This document shows, piece by piece, positions 45,331 through 56,825 of a stretch of DNA of 64,000 nucleotides. Each line of letters begins with the position of its first letter. Position 1 is the stretch's first letter. The stretch is taken from positions 5,704,001 through 5,768,000 of the forward strand of contig QCXZ01000053.1 of NCBI GenBank assembly GCA_025024175.1. Reading direction: 5' to 3'. Origin of the DNA: Rhyzopertha dominica. Lineage: Eukaryota; Arthropoda; Insecta; Coleoptera; Bostrichidae. The translations under genes and the position numbers were made by a program. The notes beneath the pieces are model-generated. The model worked only from the letters and a program-made list of their open reading frames with translations, was not told the DNA's origin and made no database searches.

Positions 45331-47505
45331 CCGATTTAACTGTGCTTTAAATAATTGACAGGTAATTTCTGTGTACTACATCAATTAAAATGGTTCGTTT
45401 CTTTTGCGAACTTCATATTTTCTAAACATTTGGATTTGATAGCCAAAGAATGGGTTTTTTCATCGCGAACGCGATTAAGTAATATAAACTCTAGACATAA
45501 TATAATGTAAAAATTTCACTTGTTACACAACGCGACGGCAGCTAGTTGTTCGGTTAGAGCGGGGTCGTGGATTTTAATATGATTTCTTAAGGGCGCCACC
45601 AATTTTACACAGACACTAAAAATTGGAAATCAGAGTGCAGACAAAAAAAATAAGCGATCGCCGGTCCGGTTGAAATAAGTATTTTATTTACGGTGTTACT
45701 ACAGCTGTGATAACTATTTAGGTAAATGTGTCTTATAAGAACAAAAGCGGTATCCCTATCAAAGCTTTGAACGGGCTAACATTCATTCACAGTAAAACCA
45801 AAGTATCTGATAAAAGATGGTTAAGTACTGACCGCTATGATGAAACTATATAAATGGAACTTAGCTGTTTCCTGTCCAGATATCGGAGTTCACAAAATGG
45901 CTGTTACTGGGAATCGGTTTTCCTAGACGGACCTGCTGCTTCGGACTCGAACCAAGTTTTTGATATTCCAGGTGATAAGTGTTTGATAGAAAATTTGTAC
46001 TGGATACTGGCGCTAGGCCTCCACCAAAAGACCCTATTACATTTTGGAAATAAACTACACAGTAACAATGATTTCACACAAGGTTACCTCACTTGTTGAA
46101 GGTCTTTCTCCCAAAATATAACAATTTGCAAGATATTGTTATTTGTTAAATGGCGTGTATGACGGATGCTCTTAACAATTTTATGATCTTAACATATGGA
46201 TCACAATTTGGATTATTCAAATCACGTCTTAATAAATGTGTGCTCCGTCTTTCGATGCCAGTCACAGAATGCTGGTTTTTGTGGAAAGCATGGCCAAGTG
46301 AAAAAGTGACAATGAAAGGAAGATATTCAATTTTAAACCTCACGTAGGCAACCCAGGTTACTCATACAGGTAAGTAATTATTTTACAACATGAAGTAATA
46401 ATAACATTTCATTTTCAGGAAAGACAGCAAATAGTGTTAGATTGAGTACGAATAATGTATTCATGTATAGTATTTGTTTCCTTCAATTTGTTGATTATGT
46501 AAAATGATAAAATAAATGTTATAATAAAAAATCCTGAAAATTTATATCCTTTGTTGGATGTAATTTTACCTTCAAACGTTAGGAGTTACGTATTTTGTTA
46601 AATTATTAAGGCACTTATTTATTTAAAGAAAAAAAACATTGCGCAATTTTTCTTTTAAATCACTGTAATCATCTCATCAATTTCCACATCCGAAACGTAA
46701 GACAGAAGATGATTACCTACAGCGTCTTAAATGTCAAGGGAATGAAAGACGGGAAATGATCTACGTCACGTTTCACATCGCAATTCCATAAATAGCAAGT
46801 TGAAGGTTCAAAATACTACGAACATTGTCTTAGACATAAAACCCTCGTCTGTTTTTAAACCTATGTGTGCCATAGACATACGGATGCAATCGTAATGTGA
46901 TTATCGAGGTCAAGTGCTCCGTACAACTTTGTTAATGAACCTGAAAGTAATTAAAAACGATTTGGTGCTTCAAACTAATTGATTTCAACCTCAATTAAAC
47001 TTAAAAAATTCATAAGTGGGCAGACCCAGTTATGCTTTAATTGCTAACGAGCGAAATGGAAACATAGGTGTAGGATATTCGGTTTTTTAAAGAGCATTAG
47101 CAATTCATTACGACACTTTTAAATACCTTCAGATGGGTGGAACTGTGCCTTGGTGACAAGGCTTGTTTTGTCATTTAATAAATGATGGCATTTGTCAACA
47201 TCAACGCTACATAGGCGTGCAATGCTTATCTGTTAGATGACAATCGGATTCTGGTATCGAATCTAATAAATAAAACACAATGTATAAATGGCTAACTTTC
47301 ATCAAGGTGTGCTCTGGTTACGTTGCACCGTCTCCGTAATCAATAGTGACAAGTTTTCTAAGAAGAGTTTTGTGTATAATTCATCCACATACACCGATGT
47401 GTTTTGTGTGAAGTTTTTGCATATTTTAACCACTATCAAAAGTTTCATTTTGAAATGCTAATTTTACTAGTAATATAAAAACCAAATCAATTGTAAATGT
47501 AAAGA
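45331..47505. other. No gene seen
   Basis: Two plus frames (45854-46099 and 46150-46347) lie close together but show no recognisable domain and are not obviously joined by splice sites. 45530-45680 contains GC-richer words (GCGATCGCCGGTCCGG). Otherwise AT-rich. Confidence 0.4.
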
Positions 47506-47509
47506 GATT

Positions 47510-48342
47510 TCAGCGTCTGGATACTCGGAAACTCACGAAAATTTCTATAAATATAACCAAACAACTGAAATACTTCAACAACAGTATGACATGTTTGTTA
47601 AACGTTAGTTTATAGTCAAAAGCAACATCCAGGTTCTTAATACTATAGCACCTAAAAAGTTCAACATTAGTAATTCAATTCGTATACGTTAAAACGGACT
47701 GTGCCCTTGAAGATGAAACTACAGCACATTTGTAGTAGATCCTCCTGCAGAAGTTGACAGTCATGAACAGAGTTAATCAATGTCACGATATACTTTCAAA
47801 TCATCAGTATAAAGCAGTCTATTACTACGAATGACATGTGATATCATTAACGAATAACAAAAACAACAATAAGCCAAGATTCGAAGGCACACCAACAAAG
47901 CAACAAACTCATTAGACGTGTAGTTATTGTAAAGTACTTGCTGACGTCTTTCACTCAAATAAGACTGGAACAACAGCAGCAGAGGAGAGAAACCAAAAGC
48001 ACGAAGTTTATGAATCAAAATATTATGGTCAACCTGATTGAATGCCTTGCTAAAATCGATGTAAATAACATCTACCTGACATATGCCGTCCAGAGACTCA
48101 GCGAGGTGCTCAGAAAAACAAACCATATTAGTAATAGTTGACTTCATCTGGACAAAACCATACTGAAATGGAGAAATAGAGTGTTTTACCGTCTCATACA
48201 TATTTCTAAACAGTATAGCTTCAAAAGTTTTTGCAAAGCTGCATAGAATGGAAATGGGTCTGTAGTTCCCTGTATCCGTTGCAAAACCCTTCTGCATTTT
48301 GTTGTCAACCCCCTCCAGCCATGTATGAATATATAATTGCAT
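47510..48342 (-). pseudogene. Jockey-like RT relic
   Basis: A minus-strand frame (48342-47773) contains NYRPISILCSFAKTFEAIL, SPFQYGFVQMKST and VIYIDFSKAFNQVDHNILI (the Asp block). It also has FGFSPLLLLFQSYLSERRQ, and LLYTDDLKVYRDI near 47810, an altered YADD box. The GVPQGSxLGP block between the last two is deleted. Weak similarity continues in other frames to about 47510 (a KDLGVVFDYKLTF-like string). The 5' end stops near 48342, 35 bp from a CAGGGTGTTC terminus-like sequence. The amino-acid pattern is close to the RT at 56.9-58.4 kb. Confidence 0.75.
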
Positions 48343-48376
48343 GTGCTGTATTCCGAAAATTGTTTTCAGCTATACC

Positions 48377-48420
48377 TACAGGGTGTTCTATTATTCGAGG
48401 TACGTCTTCGAGCTTTGTTT
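48377..48420 (+). repeat. Orphan transposon terminus
   Basis: TA followed by CAGGGTGTTCTATTATTCGA at 48379 has the form of the IS630/mariner-type tips elsewhere in the window (CAGGGTGTCC, CAGGGTGTTC). I could not find its inverted partner downstream, so this is either a solo end or a chance match. Confidence 0.3.
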
Positions 48421-51400
48421 TTTAAATGACAACCTCAACATTTTTCCATATTCTTATCAGCTTTTTGGTACGTCCTGTAAAACCATACATTTCTTGTAAA
48501 TTTTTGTTGCCGCTTTGACAAATTTATTTTTCTTTTAAAATTTTTGGAAAAACATGTCTAGCCTTAATTTAGTATACTTTTATAGATTGTACTATGTAGT
48601 CCTAAGGAATGTGTACAAAAGGTTGAGTTCTTGCTAAAAATGCGTCACTTACGTTTGGCAGCAAGTACTTGTAGACAATTTGCCTACGGAAAGTCATATT
48701 TGCTTTTGTTGTTGTGGGTTCTTGGTATACCTACTAATTTTTTTACATAGATAACCCGGCGACCGTGGTGCGCCTTGCCTTAAATTTTCATTTTTCNGAA
48801 ATGACCTGTTCAAAACGACAATAATGCAATGTCTGCTTCTATATAATATGTCGTACGTTTAATGGTTTTTAAAGTATAAGTCGTTTTGGCTCTAAGAGTC
48901 GATTAAAGAATTTCTTATGATACATCCACACACATAAAAACCATCAATGATGATCAGCTGGTCAAATAAAATGTGGATTTCTAGTATCGTATAATGGTAT
49001 GAAAATTATGTCCACTGACATACCTCTTTTTATGAGATGTGCTTTCAATGTATTCAAAAAGAAACATTTCATTCTTCAATTTTTTCGGTTGTGGAATGCA
49101 AATATTGTAAACTTCCCAAAAACCATTTTAATCTAGTTTGTGAATTAAAGCTGTTCGTCCTTAGAATTCTAGTAACACAGGTTAGACTTGCAGCTAATTC
49201 ACTTGCAATATTTCGTATAGGTAGTTACATGTGGATTTTCTACCACAACAGTAGCGACTAAAATTTCATTATCTGAGCTTCTCAAATGACCTAGGATGTC
49301 TTCGTTCAGAAAAACATTTCATTCCTTGCTGTTAGCCTATATCAAAAGAATATACAATTTCCATAAGATCTTGATTTCTTGATGAAAATTAACTTGATTA
49401 AAATAAATTGTTTTTGCCACCCTCTTTATTAACATGACAAATAAATATTAATAAATTACAGATTCCCTTCATCTTTATATCAATCTTTTAGGTTATTTCT
49501 ATATCTATTTCACTTTTACTGACAAAATTTAATAACGTAAAGTGCGAAGCCTATTTTCAGAAGAATAATTAGTATTTCAAAATCTACATGCTCCAGGTAC
49601 AACGTACATATTCAAACTAAAAAGGGTTAACGGTAGGCTACAATTAAATAAAAAGTATACCATGTTTCAAAGTTTATACAATTTAATCACGTTTAGTTAT
49701 TACTGTGTACAGTTAATTCAATAAAAATTATATTAAATTATATAGTATACAAGAGTTTACTTCCCTTTACTAAAAAGATTAAGTCGAGGCATGTTTTTTT
49801 CCCAAAAAATCAGAGAAAACTGAATAACTTAGCAACGGCTTAAGCAAAATTTAAGAACAGTATAACATTTTATAGAAAGTATCAAGAATGTAGGAATAGG
49901 GAAAGATATACCTATAGGGATTGTCATTTAAGAAACAAAAGTCGTCGAATACGGTTTCGGAACAACTATTGTTCACTATACCCTTTTATCATTAACTTAT
50001 GAAGACATTTCATTTTAGAATTGTGTGCAGCCTGGCGTTTTGTTGCTGAATTAAACAACATTTATAAGGTGAGCATTACATTTTTAAAACTGTCTTGTTT
50101 TTGATACTTTAGTCATATCCTATAGTTAAAAATGAATGCCTATTTTCAAGGACAGAAAGAAGGTTTCTCAATCAATAAAAAAGTATGGTTCCCTTTTGGC
50201 ACCAAACAAATTAAAAATAATTCAAAACCGAAAATTTCCAGAACTGTTCAAATACTTTTAAAAACAAACTTTTCTCTAGAAAGATCAATAATCAATGGGG
50301 AATTAACTATATATGTTGTTCTTTGCTTTTACAGTTTTAGGTATTTTTAAATATGATTTAAGTCAATCAAGCTTGTAGAAACAACGGTGTACAAGAAACA
50401 TAAAGGTCAAGGACTTCTTGCACAAAACATTTAAATTATTTATAGAACGTGATGTTTTTTATCAATTCGTCCCATTGGCATTTTCTTCAACTCTTTACTC
50501 AGCCTTCAGCAGAATAGATTAACTTTGACCATTACCGGCAACAGTTCCGAAACAAGAAGCATTCATTCAGCAGGAGGTGCATTCTGTTGGCACAACTCCA
50601 TCTGTCATCGTAAACCCATGCGCCCACATCCAAGAACAATTGGAAAACCGACAATCTCGATACGTATCTCATGTTTTCCGCAGATTCTTTGCAACAATGC
50701 GGCCCAGAGTGAAAGGAACTTACGCAATTCGTCGTATCCACTTAGCTGTAGAGGAATTACTATTTTTCTGTTGGCATACGAGAGGCTGATGGCCTCAGCG
50801 TCTATTTTTTCTTTACCTCGCCGTGTCGTTCACGGAGCGCCATCTGTGACGCAATCATAGGTTTTGTTTCCTGCCGCAACTACCGTTGATTGAAACAAGT
50901 AATTATAAGGCGGCTGGAAGTGTGTCAGCCATCGGAAATGGTCAATAGGTTTAGCATCGAGAAAAGGAAAGAAGTGGTGGGGACTGCGTTTTATAGTTGT
51001 GGGATAACCGTGACATTTTGCGGTGTGTATAACAATGATGCTTTTAAATTCTTTCGTGATGGTTCCGGTCGTGGAGTTATACGTAGAACGCTGCTAGAAC
51101 AAGCACTGCATATTGAAAATTAGATATCACGCTTTCGAAATGTTTTAGGTATACAGGGTTAGTAAATAGCATGAAAAATCTCCTTAACAAAAGTTTTTAA
51201 CTATCTAATAATGGACAAAATGCGTTATCTAAGCAGGTCCTGGTTTTTATCCATTTGGTGATAATTATAATATCTCTAACCTTTATATTAAGAAATTTCA
51301 TGATGAGGAGCTCACATCTTCACAGTATTTTCCAGTGTTTGAAAATGTGCTTACATATATCCTGAGTTTAACGAGAGACAAAACTGTAATTTACTGTAAC

Positions 51401-51600
51401 AAACAAATATATTTTGTATCGATTTTTGGTATCTAATATCTTACTTATTCGTCCTGAAATTGAAAAATTAAGTCAAAAAATTTCTTATTTTAATGAGTCC
51501 TGACTGCCTTCATGGATCTTGTGGGGATTCAAATCTGAAGGCCTCCCCCCTCATCCCATGCTATGTACTATTGGTACCGCAAGATGTATTCCCTGTACCT
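48421..51600. other. No gene seen; GC-richer 50530-51010
   Basis: Mostly AT-rich. 50530-51010 is GC-richer and has three overlapping plus frames and one minus frame (50525-50860, 50577-50789, 50890-51123, 50532-50741). None matches a family I know, and their overlap in different frames argues against all of them being coding. There is an N at 48797. Confidence 0.4.
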
Positions 51601-51603
51601 ATA

Positions 51604-52989
51604 CGAGCCCTGTCCTTTCTATCTATAATATATTGTTTGCTGAAGTTTGCATACAGGTGAATGTAACATTTGAGGTGGCTGTGCAATTTCGCGTAACTAA
51701 GAGATATTGTTTACTTGACAGCAACGTCAAAAGCGTTTTGGGTACTTTCAATTGTAGAATTTTGTATTGAAGAATTAAAAAATGACTAGAGGAAAAGTTA
51801 TTGATCCGAATATTCGTTCAATTGTTTATATAAATCTGGCAGATCTAATGCAGAAATTGGACAGTTATTGAGGTTGTCAAGATACAGTGTTCCTAACGTA
51901 GTGCAGTTATTCAAATCAAACAATAATGTCGAGCCTCAACAGAGGCATGTGAAAAAAGTCCACTTACTGATACTGATCGGAGGGCGTTGAAACGAATAAC
52001 AGAATAGGAGGGCAAACTACGGTCAACTAAGCACACTTTGGAGTGATGCTGTAGGAAGACATGTTTCAAGATCCACCTTTACAAGGTAAAATCTTTTGTT
52101 TTTAATTTTTGAAATATTGTCAACAAAAATGTGTTTTTATTGTCTAGGCCAAGGAAAAGCCACTGTTAACAACGCAACAAAAGAAAAATCGATTGAAGTG
52201 GGCAAAAGAACATAGCACTTGCAGTCCTGAGCAATGAAACAGTATACATTGGAGCGACGAGTCTAGATTTGAAGTTTGTGTAGGTGACAGTCGCATCTAG
52301 ATTGTCTGAAGAGAAAAGTTACATTTCCATTATCTATTATGGCGTGGAAATCAATGTCTGTAAGAGGAGTAGGGAAATTACATTTGATTGAGAGCATTGT
52401 GAACACCGAAAAATATTTTAATATCTTAAGAGAATCTTTGCTACCCACAAGATGGCACTGCATGTCATGTATCCAAAAGATCTTTACAGTGGTTCACCGA
52501 CAACAGAATTCCACTTTTAAAATGGGTATTCAGTACTCCTAGCCTTTTTCCTGTAGAAACTCTTTTACACATTATGAAAAAACAACTGCGCGCAACTCCT
52601 GCCAGGTCGATTCCTGAATTAAAGAATAAACTTCAATTTATATGGGATAAGTTCACACCACAAGATTGCCAGTGAATAACAATGCCAAGAAGAATAACCG
52701 CTGTCATAAAAAGTAAAGGTGGTGTTATTCAATGGCAGCCTTTGAAGAAATAGTTTAAGTCAGTTGTTTGTATCTCAGGTTTTCTCATGATTTGCTTTAA
52801 CTTGGTGATTAAAGTAGAAATAAAATGTTTTAAGTAGACAAATGAATAATTAATTAAGTGGGAAATGTTTCAAAAGTTGTGATGAAAAATAATTAATATC
52901 TGTTTCATAATAGCATTACAACTCCTGTCCATTGAGTGGAAAAAATTAAAAACATTCCAACTGGGCTAATTGAAATGGGACTGGGCTCG
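51604..52989 (+). mobile_element. Tc1-like DD34E element, copy 2, both ends present
   Basis: The short TIR tip CGAGCCCTGTCC at the left pairs with CGAGCCCAGTCC (complement) at the right. TA lies on both sides (51602-51603 and 52990-52991). The 1386-bp length fits Tc1. The transposase (51782-52757) is broken. The right half matches copy 1 at 16438-17297, except for a deletion of about 45 bp at 52450 that removes the block before the second catalytic Asp. Confidence 0.85.
51782..52757 (+). pseudogene. Tc1-like transposase pseudogene, copy 2
   Basis: ATG 51782 starts MTRGKVIDPNIRSIV, the N-terminal helix-turn-helix, shifted out of frame at about 51830. The DNA-binding half ends near 52085 at a possible donor GTAAAA. 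A 62-bp AT-rich stretch to TCTAG (52147) looks like an intron joining exon ends ..FTR and PRK... The first Asp is in SDESRF-like coding near 52255. A deletion near 52450 fuses LLPT to the DGTA block, losing the NFVFHQ segment. The Glu block (PVETLLHIMK) lies near 52550. Many frameshifts. Non-functional. Confidence 0.75.
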
Positions 52990-52991
52990 TA

Positions 52992-53450
52992 GTAATGCAA
53001 AAAGTGTATCCCAAAACGGAAGATCTGAGGTTTAGAGTTAAAAATTCTAATAAAACCTTGATTAAGGCGTTGCTGCAATAGCAGCAAGAAGTTTGGCCCC
53101 GTACTACAAAGTCATCCTATCCAACAGGTTTAGTTCGTGACGCAGCATTGAAATCTCCTTGGTCCGGTAAAATGAAAATGTAAATTATTCGCATACACCA
53201 CTAAAACGGAACAATGCGCCAACGCCGGTCGGTAGTCCATGATATAATTTGTATTTTGACATTCTGCTGCTAATATTACGCGTGAAATCATGACTGTGCT
53301 TTTAAAATAAGGTATAATATTGTACTAATATTACCAAAATCCAATCTAGCAGAATTTTTAAAACTTTTTTTTTAGATCCTGGATGTACAACTGTAACCTG
53401 TAAGCTTTTTTTGTTAGACCGCGTCTGTTCTTTGAATAGAGTTTGGAATT
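52992..53450. other. No gene seen
   Basis: No recognisable feature. The last part may be 3' non-coding sequence of the Penelope fragment that follows on the minus strand. Confidence 0.4.
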
Positions 53451-53451
53451 T

Positions 53452-53487
53452 GGACGTTTCACCCTCTCTTATAAGGGGCATCATTAG
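53452..53487 (-). ncRNA. Degenerate hammerhead-like motif (Penelope end)
   Basis: The minus strand reads CTAATGA, then TGCCCC..GAGGGT, then GAAACGTCC. This keeps the CUGAnGA (one change), stem II and GAAA order seen at 27449. Its position just 3' of a Penelope endonuclease relic is as expected for the element end. The first core position is mutated, so activity is unlikely. Confidence 0.35.
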
Positions 53488-53965
53488 AATAGGAATATGG
53501 AGTATGATACAAACTTAACGTGAGAAACACGTCCAAGCCTAACCAAATTCCAAGAAAGAAAGATAACGAAAGCGATAGCGTAACCTTATACCTGCCGTTG
53601 CGAGGGGGGGGGGTGAAGATGCTTGGACGGAAGAGGGGTATATTGTAAAAATGGGGATAGCCACTGTGTGATAGAATACCAAATAATGGAGTGGTGATAA
53701 TCATCTTCACGGAAATTTCTGTGGCTTTTCGGTATTTTCTGTTTGTAAAAAGGGGACTTTCTCTAGAACTAACACATTGTCGAACAAAATATTGTGACCG
53801 GTTTCATGCCGAGTGGGTGAAGAAACCTGATTTATGCAGCGTTTGTGTTCATTAAGGCTGTTTGGCCGAATATAGAGGATTAATTATGTCCTATGGAGAT
53901 GAAAGAATATGTGAAGGGTGTTGGATGAGTTATTTTACCAATTCTGTCTGTGACACCTTGTGACG
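53488..53965 (-). pseudogene. Penelope GIY-YIG endonuclease C-terminal relic
   Basis: Minus-strand frames from 53965 read GVTDRIGKI (linker), then, after a deletion, LNEHKRCIN and RHETGHNILFDNVLVLEKV (53770-53860). This matches the H, E, N-containing C-terminal half of the Penelope endonuclease. A further frame (53710-53600) ends in FRPSIFTPPPRNGR-like sequence. The RT and the N-terminal GIY-YIG strands are absent. A run of Gs at about 53604-53613 lies within the 3' part. Confidence 0.65.
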
Positions 53966-54775
53966 TAGTTTTGCCTACCTTCACTATTGCATACGGCAGC
54001 TCATTTTTGCGATGCAGTAAAGGGTAGGTTCACGTTGTAAAAGAACAAATAATAATTGATATAGGGCGCCAGCTAATTTGTGAAAACGTAATTTAAGTGC
54101 CCAAAATAGCAAAACACATAAGTTAAAATTGAAAGGAATAAATATCTTTAAAAGTACAAGTATAATGAATTATTAGTCGTTTTTTACAAGGGGTATATGA
54201 TGTAATACTAAGAGTTAAAAATTTTGGTGACATTGCATTGTATTAAGTTCAGGTAATACACTTGTATGGTCTTTACAAATGTTTGACAGGTAAGTATGTA
54301 CGTTTCGAATATACAAGACGTTTGTAAACTGCAGTAAATAGATAAATATCGACAAAAAAATTTGAAATCGGTTGTGATAGCAACGAACGGTAAGTATGAC
54401 TTGAAATATGAATTTTTAATTAAGTTATTAGCACAGTATAGCTTATCTGTTTTCCTTTTTTCTTGTAGGTATAGCCTGGGATGCAATGCTATGGCGGCTA
54501 TTCATGAATCCACCTGCCCAAGGATTACTCTTGATAACTCCCCAGATTCTGAACAAGGTGGTCTACGGTCTTCGTGACTGATACGTGGATCTTATAGGAT
54601 ATGTTGCAATGGTACTTCAAAATTGGAAAAACGAAGATTACTTATGACGAAACATCAAACAACAAAATGGCGACAGCGATGACGATAGAAATAGTGGTAA
54701 TGATACCATAAAGGCCTGAAATCCACGACGGTAAATTAGCTATTGAATTATATAACTAGATTACTCATACCTTAG
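53966..54775. other. No gene seen
   Basis: AT-rich; frames at 54208-54486 (-) and 54362-54577 (+) overlap each other and match nothing. Confidence 0.45.
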
Positions 54776-54779
54776 CTGT

Positions 54780-55570
54780 TGGTTGGCCTAATATAATTGT
54801 AGTTAGGAGTTTAAATAAAGAACAGCAACGCCTCAAATGTTCCATATAGCGGCGTTATCAATTATGACCTTAGTGTCGGAGTAGGGATACTATACAGAAG
54901 ACGATGAACTATGCTGTCAGATTGAAATGGTAATGTACGTGGACAATTAATTGTTTCAACCTTCAACATATAGCTAAGTAATGCACTCAATCTATAATTT
55001 TGAGAGTTCGAGATTAAATAATTAATTGCAGATTGTATATTGTTTGTCCGATTCAAAAATTTATATAGCACATTTTACAAGAAAATTTAGGATTGAACGT
55101 TTGTGACGTATGGTGACGAGAAGATGCATGCAAATACCGACCTGTGTGGATGGCTTTGCAATAGACTACCTCTAGAAGATAGAGGATATATTTTGTCCTT
55201 CTGAGATGAAAGATTCTATGACATTTTCGGAGGGGGCTGAAAGATAGTACGATTGAGTTGTTTCTTAAAAATTTTGCCAATTTTGTCTGTGACATCTTGA
55301 ACATACGGTAGTAAGCAGTCGATCTAAATTTGAGGGGTCGAGAGTTAGTTTCTACTTGGGGTAAAGAGTAAAGACGACGAATTGTTGCAAATTGTATCTC
55401 ACGGTTATTATACCCATTGTTGACCAAACTGATGAGTAAGTGTTGCAATTCACTTCGAAGTTGGTCCGGTTGAGAGGTTGATATAGCGCGGTTAACAAGA
55501 GAATTCAGGACAGATCGTTTTTATGACGTATGGTGATGAGAAGACGCATGGAAATACCGATTTCTGTGCT
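54780..55570 (-). pseudogene. Two rearranged Penelope RT/linker fragments
   Basis: On the minus strand, 55570-55180 reads NRYFHASSHHH, LRSELQHLLISLVNNGY, ETNSRPLKFRSTAY and MSQTKLAKFLRNN. These are the RT tail and the linker of a Penelope element in normal order. Immediately after comes a second RT tail, VYCKAIHTGRYLHASSRHH (55155-55080), which belongs upstream of the linker, followed by decayed sequence to about 54780. The direct repeat of about 75 bp (55071-55150 and 55492-55565) at the DNA level confirms two copies joined. The linker part also matches 53868-53960. Confidence 0.65.
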
Positions 55571-56825
55571 CAAACGACAAGTGACAAGGACATCACGAAA
55601 TAGGAGAGAATTATTGCTCTGGACGTCCATCGTAAATTTTATATCATCAAAATATTAAACTGAAAGGTATGCAGCTATAAATCAAAATAGTCAAATTATA
55701 GATCATATCGACTACTACCCTTTTTGCGTCTGTGAACTTTCTTGCAGCTTCGATTTACAAAGAAGATATTGTAGTAGATAACCTAGTCGCAGTTTTCATT
55801 TCAAGACAGTTAATGGTTGCATGCTTCAATCGTTTACGGTACTTCAAAGCCAGAAACTACACTCATGCACAGCTTTGGAGGTGGATTTCCTGAGACTTAC
55901 TAAGCAGCGAAAAATCTGTGTATATGTTACAAAATAACGCCACACGCAAGCCATGTGGGTGAATTGATTACCAAATGGCTTTAACGCTGTAATAATAGAA
56001 TTAAACCAACAACCTGGCATGAACATTAATCATTTTCGGCTCGTGATTGGCACCTCGATAATTTCGAAGATAAATGATGCGCCTTATCTGATGGAACGTT
56101 TTTAGGCAATTACGTGATATAAGGATGAGCGTCTTTCAAATCTCTTTCAGTACTCCAATCAGCCTGTCCAGGTTTAGTTCTTCCACTTAACATCGAACCA
56201 TCTGGAGCATTTTCACGCGTTTTCCTCCAACCTGAAAGCATCCTAATTTGATTTCACGCTGTTGGCCTCCGACAATGGTCCAAATTGTGCCGAATTAGAG
56301 TCGTCTAATTCACAAATCTCGACGCAGACCTGGATGATGCGTACAGCGTAAGGAGGTGGGGAAATAGAGTTGACCGTTAGCCGTGAGTGGGTCAGTTAGG
56401 TATAGCGGTAAGTCTGTAGGTCGGTGCGAGCCTGAGGCCTTGGGAGATGAGCACGCTACGACCGAACGTGCTGTGGGTGTCTTGCCATCAGCCCACTGAC
56501 ACAGTAAAAGGCTCGACGGGATGAGCACTTGCTGTTGTTGTCACACGACTATGGGAAGAATGCAAACGCACGGCAGCGAGACATTGTGGGCGAGCTTGAC
56601 TATGTTTGAGGAAATTTACACGGGACGATGGCGTTTGAAAGAAAATTCTGGAGTGACCCAATTAATTAGTACCTAAAGAAAGTGGGCGGAAGGTTCTTGC
56701 GCGGTTCAACCCCTTTCTTCGAGCCTTTCTTAGTTTAATTTAATTAGTGCTCGTGTGTTCGTAAAGTATCTAAAATGACGAAATTAAAAATGCAACCCAA
56801 AATACATTCTCATAGCCAATGTGTT
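55571..56825. other. No gene seen; GC-richer 56280-56600
   Basis: 55571-56270 has no recognisable feature. 56280-56600 is distinctly GC-richer (for example GGTCGGTGCGAGCCTGAGG). It holds a 72-codon minus frame without family resemblance. A tRNA-like A-box/B-box spacing near 56400-56450 is weak. Confidence 0.4.

Noticed and set aside
45854..46347. Two neighbouring plus-strand frames as exons of one gene
   Set aside because: No splice donor/acceptor pair in phase between them and no recognisable protein family.
50525..51123. Cluster of four ORFs in the GC-richer block as a multi-exon gene
   Set aside because: The frames overlap in different phases, none shows a conserved motif, and no splice pairs link them.
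56390..56455. tRNA-like or tRNA-derived SINE (TAGCGGTAAG followed by GGTGCGAGCC)
   Set aside because: A- and B-box resemblance is partial, no acceptor or anticodon stems can be drawn, and no SINE body or repeat copy is visible.
56280..56600. Bacterial contamination suggested by high GC
   Set aside because: The segment is short, has no long open frame with a bacterial family match and joins smoothly to AT-rich DNA.
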